DNA of 13,026 bases from AC-50 sp035640455 (lineage in GTDB: Bacteria > Actinomycetota > Thermoleophilia > Gaiellales > Gaiellaceae): contig DASQWB010000044.1 in assembly GCA_035640455.1 (NCBI GenBank), positions 1 through 13,026 on the forward strand, given 5' to 3'. Each line of letters opens with the position of its first letter. The stretch's first letter is position 1. The notes below the pieces were generated by a model, which did no database searches, was not told where the DNA came from, and saw only the letters and a list, made by a program, of their open reading frames with translations. The position numbers were made by a program, and so were the translations under genes. This document shows positions 5,812 through 12,123 of this stretch, piece after piece.

Positions 5812-7473
5812 GTGAAAAGGTCGATTGCAGTCGCTGCGGTCACGGTCGTCTCGCTCGCGTGCGCGTCCGCAGCCTCCGCGGCGTGGAGCCTCGTCGGCAC
5901 GAACGTCGTCGCCAGCACTCCTGTCGAGGGCGGCGGCTATCCGGTGCCGCCGGGCTCGACGAAGCCGCTTCCGGGCACGTGTGGCCCGCAGCACCTGAAC
6001 TCGAACCACTCGGAGTCTTGGCTGGCCGTGAAGCCGGGGACCGAGGACATCGTCGGCAGCTCGAAGTTTTTCATCGGGCCGTGGAGCACGTTCTACGACT
6101 TCCACCTCGGCTCGTACACCATCCTCGGCGGCTCGCCGGTGTCGAACAACCAGGTGCAGGGCTACGAGTGCACCACGGTCGGCACGCAGGACATGCCGCC
6201 GAGCTGGACGAACAACACCGATCCCAATGTCGACTGGGACACCGAGGGCCGCGTCTACCAGACGACGCTCCCGTTCAATGCCTTCTGGGAAGGCGGCCTG
6301 CACCCGAACGGCGAGATCGATATGTCGTACTCGGACGACATGGGCGCCCACTGGGTGAAGGGCAACGGCGGCAAGGCGCTCGACTCGACGAACAACCAGA
6401 CGAGCCTCTCGTTCGGCCATGTCGAGGACAAGCAGTGGATCGCCGTCAACCACTTCCCGCTCAGCATCTATCGCGACCACGTCTACGCCATGTGGACGAC
6501 CTTCAACGGCGCGAACGGGAACGGGAAGATCCACGTCGCCATCTCGCGCGACCGCGGCCAGACGTTCTCGAAGGAGGTCCAGCTCACGACGCCGTCGGCC
6601 ACGACGCCGGGGAACACGTACGTGTATCCCTCCGTCGGCCCTGACGGAACGGTGTACGTCGCGTTCATCGGCGGGTTCGACCTGAACAAGAACAAGGTCG
6701 GCCACGTCTACGTGACGAAGTCGGTCGACGACGGCAACACGTGGGGCCCGTTCGTGGTCGCCGCCTCGCCGATCGAGAACCCGCTCGGGTACTTCCCGCC
6801 GACGAACTTCCGCGACGGGATCCTCGAGAACTTCGCCGCGAGCCCGGTGTATCCCGGTCACGTCTACCTCACGTACGAGAACTGGGATCCGGTGGCGAAC
6901 CACTCCGACGTCTACTTCACGCAGTCGACGGACGGCGGCCTCACGTGGTCGGATCCCGCGCTCGTGAACGACGACGGGGACTCGGCGACTGACCAGTTCC
7001 AGCCGTCAGTGGCCGCCGGGCCCGGCGGAGCGGTCGCGGTCGCCTTCTACGACCGCCGCGCCGCGTGCCCGACGGGCGACCCGTCGATCATCACCGACCA
7101 TTGGGGCGACGCGAACACGTGCATCGACGTCTCGCTCCAGGCGTACAAGGACCACGGGACCGCCTCGGGCGCAGCCCCGGTCGGTGGCAACGTCCGCGTG
7201 TCGGAGTTCTCCTGGGATCCGGATCAGCCGGCCCAGAAGGTGGGCGGGATCTCGCAGTACCCGTGCGCGGGCCATCGTGACCCGTGCCCGACCGGCCGCG
7301 GCTTCATCGGCGACTACTTCGGGCTCGCGATCTCCGCCGGGAACATCTACACCCTTGCGGTGTCGACGCACTACCCGGGACCGGGCGTGACCGCCGACAG
7401 CGGCGGGCCCGTCTACTACCAGCAGCAGGTGCTGGGCAAGGTGCCGCGCTCGACGTTCGGGGCCGGCTACTAA
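5812..7473 (+). CDS. Secreted Asp-box (BNR/sialidase-like) beta-propeller protein
   Basis: A 553-residue protein with a classic signal peptide (VKRSIAVAAVTVVSLA..., cleavage likely after ASA near residue 24). Four Asp-box motifs (S-x-D-x-G-x-x-W/F) mark propeller blades: SDDMGAHW (174-181), SRDRGQTF (245-252), SVDDGNTW (304-311) and STDGGLTW (372-379). Further strands such as HVYVTKS, HVYLTYENWDP and AVAVAFYDRR repeat the pattern. The mature part has six cysteines, an even number consistent with disulfides outside the cell. Asp-boxes occur in sialidases, other glycosidases and non-enzymatic sorting proteins. I see no FRIP motif or obvious sialidase catalytic set, so calling it a sialidase would be over-reach. 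A 10-bp-stem hairpin follows the stop. Confidence 0.88.
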   Translation: MKRSIAVAAVTVVSLACASAASAAWSLVGTNVVASTPVEGGGYPVPPGSTKPLPGTCGPQHLNSNHSESWLAVKPGTEDIVGSSKFFIGPWSTFYDFHLGSYTILGGSPVSNNQVQGYECTTVGTQDMPPSWTNNTDPNVDWDTEGRVYQTTLPFNAFWEGGLHPNGEIDMSYSDDMGAHWVKGNGGKALDSTNNQTSLSFGHVEDKQWIAVNHFPLSIYRDHVYAMWTTFNGANGNGKIHVAISRDRGQTFSKEVQLTTPSATTPGNTYVYPSVGPDGTVYVAFIGGFDLNKNKVGHVYVTKSVDDGNTWGPFVVAASPIENPLGYFPPTNFRDGILENFAASPVYPGHVYLTYENWDPVANHSDVYFTQSTDGGLTWSDPALVNDDGDSATDQFQPSVAAGPGGAVAVAFYDRRAACPTGDPSIITDHWGDANTCIDVSLQAYKDHGTASGAAPVGGNVRVSEFSWDPDQPAQKVGGISQYPCAGHRDPCPTGRGFIGDYFGLAISAGNIYTLAVSTHYPGPGVTADSGGPVYYQQQVLGKVPRSTFGAGY

Positions 7474-7484
7474 CGACCTCACGC

Positions 7485-7514
7485 GAGGGGCCGCGCCGGC
7501 CGGTGCGGCCCCTC
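7485..7514 (+). terminator. Strong hairpin after the Asp-box gene
   Basis: A perfect 10-bp stem GAGGGGCCGC/GCGGCCCCTC with a 10-nt loop lies 12 nt after the stop codon. No clear T-run follows (CATCCTTAAACTT), so it may be a non-canonical terminator or 3'-stabilising hairpin of the type common in GC-rich actinobacteria. Confidence 0.55.
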
Positions 7515-7520
7515 CATCCT

Positions 7521-7526
7521 TAAACT
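7521..7526 (+). promoter_or_regulatory. Predicted -10 box (TAAACT) of the cyclase gene
   Basis: TAAACT lies 7 nt before the GTG at 7534, so transcription would start at or beside the start codon. The GGGAG between them abuts the GTG, leaving no room to work as a Shine-Dalgarno. Confidence 0.4.
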
Positions 7527-7533
7527 TCGGGAG

Positions 7534-10467
7534 GTGGAGCGGAAGCTCGCCACCGTCCTGTTCGCCGACCTCGTCGAGTCGACGCAGCTCGTCAGCGGCA
7601 GCGATCCCGAGGTCGTGCGGCGGCGGGTGACGCGCTTCTTCGAGCAGGTCTCCCACTGCATCGAGACGCACGGCGGCACGGTCGAGAAGTTCGCGGGCGA
7701 CGCAGTCATGGCCGCCTTCGGGATCCCGCGCGCGCACGAGGACGACGCAGAACGGGCGATCCGCGCCGCGCTCGGGATCATGGAGTCGGTCGACGAGCTC
7801 GGCGTCGAGGTGCGGATCGGTGTCGAGGCCGGCGAGGTGGTCGCGGACGACTCCGACTCGACCTTCGCGACCGGCGAGGCGGTGAACATCGCGGCGCGGC
7901 TCCAGCAGACGGCGAAGCCGGGGCAGATCCTCATCGGCCCCGGCGCGTACCGGCTCACCGTGGGCCGGGCCGTCACCGAGGACGTCGGGCCGCTCGAGCT
8001 CCGTGGGCGCGAGACGCCGCTCTGGGCCTGGCGCGTCGTCTCGGCCGTCGACGGCGCGCCGCACTCCCGCGTGGAGGCGCCGCTCGTCGGCCGCCTCGCC
8101 GAGCTCGAGCTGCTCGAGAACACGTACGCCCGTTCCGTGCGTGACCGCCGCGCGCACCTGTTCACGATCTACGGCGACCCCGGCGTGGGGAAGAGCCGGC
8201 TCGCCCGTGAGTTCGTCTCGACTCTCGAGGGCACGTCCGTGTTCGCCGGCCGCTGCCTGCCCTACGGCGAGGGGATCACATATTGGCCGCTCGCCGAGAT
8301 GGTGAAGGCGGCCGCCGGGATCGCCGACGACGACCCGATCGACGAGGCGCTCGAGAAGCTGCGCGCGACCTGCGAGATCGAGGCGGTCGCCGACCTGCTC
8401 GGGCTCGCCTCGGGGATCCTCGCCGCCGTCGAGGGCGAGCGCAGCCGCCAGGAGCTCGCCTGGGCGGCGCGCGCCTGGGCCCAGCAGCTCGCGGAGGCCC
8501 AGCCGCTCGTCCTCGTCTTCGAGGACATCCACTGGGCCGAGGACCCGCTCCTCGACCTCGTCGAGCACCTCGCCGCCTGGGTGCGCGACGTCCCCGTCCT
8601 GCTCCTCTGTCTCGCGCGGCCGGAGCTTCTCGACGTCCGGCCCGGCTGGGGCGGCGGGCGCGTCCGCGCGACCGCGATCGAGCTCGAGCCGCTCGGGCTT
8701 GCCGAGAGCGAGGAGCTCGCGGACGCGCTGCTCGCCGAGCACCACCTTCCGGAGGAGATGCGGGATCTCGTGCTCGAGAAGACGGAGGGCAACCCGCTCT
8801 TTGTCGAGGAGACGGTGCGGATGCTCGTCGAGGAGGACGGGCGGGCGGTCGAGCTCATCCCGGACACGCTCCAGGCGCTCATCGCGGCGCGCATCGACCG
8901 GCTGCCGCAGCCGCAGAAGACGCTTCTCCAGCGGGCCTCGGTGATGGGCCGGATCTTCTGGCCCGGCGCCGTCGCGCGCCTCGCGCCCGACCTCGACGAC
9001 CTCGACCCGCTGCTCGAGGACCTCCTCCTGCGGGAGTTCGTCCTCGAGGAGTCGCGGTCGACGATCACCGGCGAGCGCGCCTACCGCTTCAAGCACGTCC
9101 TCATCCGCGAGGTGGCCTACGCGACGCTCTCGAAGTCGATGCGGGCCGAGCTGCACGAGGCGTTCGCGGGCTGGCTCGCGGAGCGGGCCGGCGAGGAGCT
9201 GCTCGAGATCCGCGCGTACCACCTCGAGCAGGCGTGCACGATCCACTTCGAGCTCGAGGGCTCCTGCCCGCCCGAGCTGGCCGACGCGGCCGCCTCCGCG
9301 CTCGAGGCAGCGGGTCGGCGCGCGCTCGCCCGCGAGAGCTTCCACACCGCGCGGCGGGTGCTCTGCAAGGCGGTCGAGCTCGAGCCGACGCTCGAACGGC
9401 GGTACCTCGCCGCCCGTGCGGCCTGGAAGCTCGCCGACTTCCCGGCGGTCGCAGTCGAGATGGAGGAGGTTCGCGCGGCCGCGGTGGAAGCGGGCGACCG
9501 GCGCCTGAGCGGCCGCGCGTGGACGGCGCTCGCCGAGGTCGCCCTCCATCAGGCGGCGGACGCGGCCCGAGCGCGCGAGCTCGCGGATCACGCGCTCGAC
9601 GCGATGACGGACGAGCCCGACGTCGACGCGCAGTTCGAGGCGCTGACGACGCGCGGGAACGTGGCGTCGTGGCTCGGCGAGGACCCGCTTCCGTACAGCG
9701 AGCAGGGGCTCGCGCTGGCCACCGTGGCCGGGCGCAAGGATCTCGAGACGCTGGCGGCGCAGGCGCTCGCGAACATCTACACCTTCGACCTCGAGCTCGA
9801 GCGCGCGCAGCAGTTCATCTCACGGGCGCTCGAGCTCGCCGATGAGAGCGGGAGCCTCTTCGCGCGGGCGTCCGCGCTGAGCTCGGCAGGATCTCTGCAC
9901 CTGATCCTCGAGGAGCTCGAAGAGGCGGAGGCGGCGTACTCCGAGGCTCGGCGGCTCGTCGACGAGCTCGGCGTCGCCCAGGCCGTCGGCTACACCACGA
10001 TGATGCTCGGCCGGATCGTGGAGCGTCGCGGGGACGACTCGGGGGCGGAGCGGCTGCTGCGCGAGTCGATCCGCGTCCTCCAGGGGCTCGGAGACCGCAG
10101 CGTCCTCTGCGAGGCGCAGCGCCGGCTGGCTCAGCTGCTCGTGAAGAGCGGCCGACTCGACGAAGCGGAGCGGCTGGCGCTGAAGGCTCGGGAGACCGTG
10201 GGCCGCGAGGACGCGACCTCCCTCGTCACGACCGCGATGGCGCTCGGGATCGTTCGCGCAGCGCAGGGGAGGGACGACGAGGCCGAGGGCCTGCTTCGGA
10301 AGGCAGTCGAGGACGCACGCCCGTTCAAGCTGCTCCAGATCGAACCGCTGAAGAACCTCGCTCAGTTCCTCCGCGAGCGCGGCCGCACCGAGGAGGCGGC
10401 GCCGTTCGAGGCCCGGTGGGCGGAGCTCTCGCCGGCCGAGGCGAAGATGGCCGCTCGAATCGCCTGA
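7534..10467 (+). CDS. Class III adenylate/guanylate cyclase fused to AAA/STAND-type ATPase and TPR-like tail
   Basis: A 977-residue three-part protein. Residues 1-170 are a class III nucleotidyl cyclase: metal-binding Asp12 (FADLVEST) and Asp56 (KFAGDAVMAAFG), the substrate lysine Lys52, and the transition-state pair Asn118/Arg122 (EAVNIAARL) are all present, so catalysis is plausible. The position that usually recognises the base (Asp/Thr, seven before Asn118) is Phe111 by my ungapped alignment, so ATP or GTP preference is open. From about 183 comes an ATPase, with PLVGR, Walker A GDPGVGKS (214-221) and Walker B LVLVFEDIHW (325-334), then the winged-helix-like arm. From about 550 to 965 run alpha-helical TPR-like repeats. 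In related proteins the ATPase/TPR part is thought to sense a signal and gate the cyclase. No membrane span or DNA-binding domain is seen. The 3' end overlaps the convergent TIM-barrel gene. Confidence 0.93.
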   Translation: MERKLATVLFADLVESTQLVSGSDPEVVRRRVTRFFEQVSHCIETHGGTVEKFAGDAVMAAFGIPRAHEDDAERAIRAALGIMESVDELGVEVRIGVEAGEVVADDSDSTFATGEAVNIAARLQQTAKPGQILIGPGAYRLTVGRAVTEDVGPLELRGRETPLWAWRVVSAVDGAPHSRVEAPLVGRLAELELLENTYARSVRDRRAHLFTIYGDPGVGKSRLAREFVSTLEGTSVFAGRCLPYGEGITYWPLAEMVKAAAGIADDDPIDEALEKLRATCEIEAVADLLGLASGILAAVEGERSRQELAWAARAWAQQLAEAQPLVLVFEDIHWAEDPLLDLVEHLAAWVRDVPVLLLCLARPELLDVRPGWGGGRVRATAIELEPLGLAESEELADALLAEHHLPEEMRDLVLEKTEGNPLFVEETVRMLVEEDGRAVELIPDTLQALIAARIDRLPQPQKTLLQRASVMGRIFWPGAVARLAPDLDDLDPLLEDLLLREFVLEESRSTITGERAYRFKHVLIREVAYATLSKSMRAELHEAFAGWLAERAGEELLEIRAYHLEQACTIHFELEGSCPPELADAAASALEAAGRRALARESFHTARRVLCKAVELEPTLERRYLAARAAWKLADFPAVAVEMEEVRAAAVEAGDRRLSGRAWTALAEVALHQAADAARARELADHALDAMTDEPDVDAQFEALTTRGNVASWLGEDPLPYSEQGLALATVAGRKDLETLAAQALANIYTFDLELERAQQFISRALELADESGSLFARASALSSAGSLHLILEELEEAEAAYSEARRLVDELGVAQAVGYTTMMLGRIVERRGDDSGAERLLRESIRVLQGLGDRSVLCEAQRRLAQLLVKSGRLDEAERLALKARETVGREDATSLVTTAMALGIVRAAQGRDDEAEGLLRKAVEDARPFKLLQIEPLKNLAQFLRERGRTEEAAPFEARWAELSPAEAKMAARIA

Positions 10468-11249
10468 TGCGACGCCTCGTCCGGCGACTCGGTGATCACG
10501 GTCGCCGGGCGCTCGAACCGCGCTAGCGCCGCGCCGAGCGGCTCGGCGCGGAGCGTCCCCTCGCCGTATGGGAGGTGCTTCGTCTCGTTCCGATTCGCGT
10601 AGGCGATGTCCGAGAAGTGGATATGGAACGGGGCGCCTGGCGCCAGCACCTCGTCGGCGGCTTCGAGCGCCTCCGCGAAGGGCTCGACGCTCGTGAACGC
10701 GCCGTCGCTCGTCGCGTGCATGTGCGCGAAGTCGAGCACGGGGCGGACCCAGCCGCAGCGGCGCGAGATCTCGACGACGTCCTCGGCCGTGCCGAGCTCC
10801 CGCACCCGGCCCATCACCTCGATGCCGAACGGCACCGCGCGCTCCTTCTTCTCGAGCCTGGCGCGGAGCTCGCCGAGCTGCTCGCAGACCGAGTCGATCG
10901 CAGCCTCCCGCGTGCGGCCGAGGAGGTATCCGGGGTGGAAGACGACGAGCTCGGCGCCGGAGGCCTTCGCGATCCCGGCCGAGTGGTCGAGCATGCCGAC
11001 GGCCATGTTGAGCTTCTTGCCGCGCTCGGCGTGGCCCATGAAGCCGGCGATTGGGGCATGGACGGAGAGGACGATCCCGTGCTCGCGCGCCAGCTCCCCG
11101 AGCCGGGTCGCGAAGTCGTAGTCCATCCAGAAGCGGCCCTCGAAGTCGATCTCGCAGGCGGTGTAACCGCGCTCGACGAGGAGCTCGACCGCCGCCTCCG
11201 GGCTCTCCTGCGACGGCACCCGCGCCGGGCCGAACTTCAGCTCGCCCAT
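10362..11249 (-). CDS. Endonuclease IV / xylose isomerase-like TIM-barrel protein
   Basis: A 295-residue TIM barrel of the AP endonuclease family 2 superfamily, which includes deoxyribonuclease IV (cleaves DNA at abasic sites) and sugar isomerases. Likely metal ligands lie on successive strands: His64 (VHAPI), His105 (VVFHPGYL), Glu144 (GIEVMGR), Asp173 and His176 (VLDFAHMHA), His209 or His211 (FHIHFSD), His225 (KHLPYGEG) and Glu254 (ITESP). The Asp of the Nfo DRH triad appears to be Thr223. The frame remains open to 11414, but the ATG at 11249 is chosen because MGELKFGPARVP starts the barrel and TAGCGT lies 7 nt upstream. The last 34 codons and the stop overlap the cyclase gene in antisense, and the tail after residue 270 (Ser/Arg-rich) looks non-family. 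A repair role is probable; an isomerase role is possible. Confidence 0.85.
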   Translation of the reverse strand: MGELKFGPARVPSQESPEAAVELLVERGYTACEIDFEGRFWMDYDFATRLGELAREHGIVLSVHAPIAGFMGHAERGKKLNMAVGMLDHSAGIAKASGAELVVFHPGYLLGRTREAAIDSVCEQLGELRARLEKKERAVPFGIEVMGRVRELGTAEDVVEISRRCGWVRPVLDFAHMHATSDGAFTSVEPFAEALEAADEVLAPGAPFHIHFSDIAYANRNETKHLPYGEGTLRAEPLGAALARFERPATVITESPDEASHQAIRAAIFASAGESSAHRASNGAASSVRPRSRRN

Positions 11250-11256
11250 GCGGCGC

Positions 11257-11262
11257 ACGCTA
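11257..11262 (-). promoter_or_regulatory. Predicted -10 box (TAGCGT), leaderless start of TIM-barrel gene
   Basis: On the minus strand TAGCGT lies 7 nt before the ATG at 11249, matching the TANNNT-spacer-start pattern at other genes in the window. No Shine-Dalgarno is visible. Confidence 0.45.
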
Positions 11263-11306
11263 CCGCACGACGCTGTGCTGGCAAGCTTGCTCCGCGAGTC
11301 GCTGAG

Positions 11307-11325
11307 CCGTACGCAAACCGTACGC
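11307..11325. repeat. Tandem CCGTACGC repeat pair
   Basis: CCGTACGC occurs at 11307-11314 and 11318-11325, separated by AAA; each contains the palindrome CGTACG. Together with the neighbouring 11-bp direct repeats and tRNA fragment, this resembles recombinase-binding sites. Function is inferred, the repeats are seen. Confidence 0.6.
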
Positions 11326-11348
11326 GCACCTCGTTCATTGCCCAGACG

Positions 11349-11407
11349 CGCAAGAGTTGGAAGACGGGCCTTAGCAGGTACTTCCGAGATGCGCGTCGCA
11401 AGAGTTG
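11349..11407. repeat. 11-bp direct repeats CGCAAGAGTTG
   Basis: CGCAAGAGTTG is found at 11349-11359 and 11397-11407 in the same orientation, 48 nt apart start to start. The second copy ends 8 nt before the tRNA-like block. Spaced short direct repeats beside a tRNA core are typical of integrase arm-type sites, but no integrase gene is in the window. Confidence 0.55.
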
Positions 11408-11415
11408 ACCTCAAG

Positions 11416-11441
11416 CCTTGGGATTAAGAGTCCCCTGCTCT
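11416..11441 (-). other. tRNA-Lys(CUU)-like anticodon-arm fragment; possible attachment-site core
   Basis: On the minus strand this 26-bp block reads AGAGCAGGGGACTC followed by TTAATCCCAAGG. That matches, from memory, the end of the D arm, anticodon stem-loop (loop CTCTTAA, anticodon CTT) and variable region of bacterial tRNA-Lys. The acceptor stem is absent on both sides, and the downstream segment (CTTGAGGTCAACTCTTG) is at best a decayed T arm, so this is not a functional tRNA. Tyrosine recombinases commonly use such tRNA segments as crossover cores. It lies 27 nt before the next gene. Confidence 0.55.
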
Positions 11442-11456
11442 GTCCGACGCCGTTCG

Positions 11457-11462
11457 TACCCT
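11457..11462 (+). promoter_or_regulatory. Predicted -10 box (TACCCT) of the small unknown gene
   Basis: TACCCT lies exactly 6 nt before the ATG at 11469, fitting the leaderless pattern. No Shine-Dalgarno and no clear -35 are visible. Confidence 0.4.
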
Positions 11463-11468
11463 GCGCTC

Positions 11469-11711
11469 ATGGCAAAGCGCCCCAGCCGGATCGACCTCCT
11501 CGAGCTCGACATCGACCTTCGCCTCTCCGACCTCTGGCGCGAGGCGGGCGAGATCACTGAATGGAACCTCGACGTCGTCGCCGCCTTCATGCGCGCGGCA
11601 TACGGCAAGGGCTACTGCGACGCGCTCACCGAGGACTCGCCCGGCTCCCTCTGCCACGACCACGGCTACCGGATTCCGGGCCGTCGGCCAGAGCCCTCCC
11701 GAGAGACGTAA
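11469..11711 (+). CDS. Small conserved-looking protein of unknown function (80 aa)
   Basis: An 80-residue soluble protein from an ATG with TACCCT 6 nt upstream. The N-terminal half is amphipathic and acidic (RIDLLELDIDLRLSDLWREA), followed by a helix (DVVAAFMRAAYGKGYCDAL) and a Cys/His-containing segment LCHDHGY. Cys50, Cys62, His63 and His65 could form a metal site, though their spacing matches no finger I know. The tail (GRRPEPSRET) is probably disordered. It has no signal peptide or membrane span. It precedes ccmE by 18 nt, but ccmE has its own predicted promoter, so a shared role with cytochrome maturation is not implied. I do not recognise the family; codon use fits a genuine gene. Confidence 0.7.
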   Translation: MAKRPSRIDLLELDIDLRLSDLWREAGEITEWNLDVVAAFMRAAYGKGYCDALTEDSPGSLCHDHGYRIPGRRPEPSRET

Positions 11712-11717
11712 CCGGGC

Positions 11718-11723
11718 TAGAAT
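11718..11723 (+). promoter_or_regulatory. Predicted -10 box (TAGAAT) of ccmE
   Basis: TAGAAT, the closest match to a consensus -10 in the window, lies 6 nt before the GTG start of ccmE. It would give a leaderless transcript of the ccmE-ccmF operon. No TTGACA-like element was seen at the expected distance. Confidence 0.5.
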
Positions 11724-11729
11724 CGCCGC

Positions 11730-12119
11730 GTGGGCGGCAAACGGAGCCCGGTGCGGCTCGTCGTCGCGCTCTCGGTCGCGGCGGTCCTCGCGATCTTCCT
11801 CGTCTACACGGCGCTCGCGGGCGGCACGCCCTCGGTGAAGCCGAGCCAGCTCGCCGGCCATACCGGGCGCGTCTCGCTCGTCGGCAAGGTCGTCGGGCGC
11901 GTCACCGGCCAGTCGCACAGCACGGTCGGGATGCGCTTCCGCGTCCGCGACATCGGCGGCAGCGCCAGTGTCCCCGTCGTCTACCACGGCTCCGTCCCCG
12001 ACCTCTTCCGCAGGGGCCGGCACGTCGTCGTCGACGGGCGGCTGAACCACGGGACATTCGTCGCGGTGCCGGGGACGCTCGTGACGAAGTGCCCATCGAA
12101 ATACACGCCGAAGGGCTGA
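11730..12119 (+). CDS. ccmE: Cytochrome c maturation heme chaperone CcmE, CxxxY type
   Basis: A 129-residue CcmE, which carries heme covalently on the outer face of the cytoplasmic membrane and passes it to CcmF for attachment to apocytochrome c. One N-terminal transmembrane helix (about 8-28) is followed by an OB-fold domain (for example GRVSLVGKVVGRV, MRFRVRD, VPVVYHGSVPDLFRRGRHVVVDGRL), the family's usual layout though slightly short. The heme-binding motif near the C-terminus is CPSKY (Cys121 to Tyr125), the CxxxY form, instead of the proteobacterial HxxxY. This variant is known from some sulfate reducers and archaea with a modified system I. The GTG start has TAGAAT 6 nt upstream. The stop is 4 nt before ccmF, so the two are almost certainly co-transcribed. 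Confidence 0.92.
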   Translation: MGGKRSPVRLVVALSVAAVLAIFLVYTALAGGTPSVKPSQLAGHTGRVSLVGKVVGRVTGQSHSTVGMRFRVRDIGGSASVPVVYHGSVPDLFRRGRHVVVDGRLNHGTFVAVPGTLVTKCPSKYTPKG

Positions 12120-12123
12120 ACCA

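Noticed and set aside
5314..6903. 529-aa minus-strand frame across the mutase and Asp-box genes
   Set aside because: It covers the Asp-box gene in antisense and the mutase in another frame, with low-complexity Arg-rich sequence.
5812..7473. True sialidase (neuraminidase) annotation
   Set aside because: Asp-boxes are clear, but no FRIP motif or arginine triad could be identified, so only the fold-level call is supported.
7006..9591. 861-aa open frame on the minus strand
   Set aside because: It is antisense to the Asp-box and cyclase genes, both of which have strong motifs. Its composition (runs of Arg, Glu, Leu, Ala, Asp) is that of a GC-rich shadow frame and no domain is visible.
11250..11414. 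N-terminal extension of the TIM-barrel protein to 11414
   Set aside because: The extra 55 residues are not barrel-like, would run through the repeat region, and the ATG at 11249 has a matching -10 box.
11416..11441. Functional tRNA-Lys gene
   Set aside because: Only the anticodon arm and its flanks are recognisable; there is no acceptor stem or proper T arm around it.
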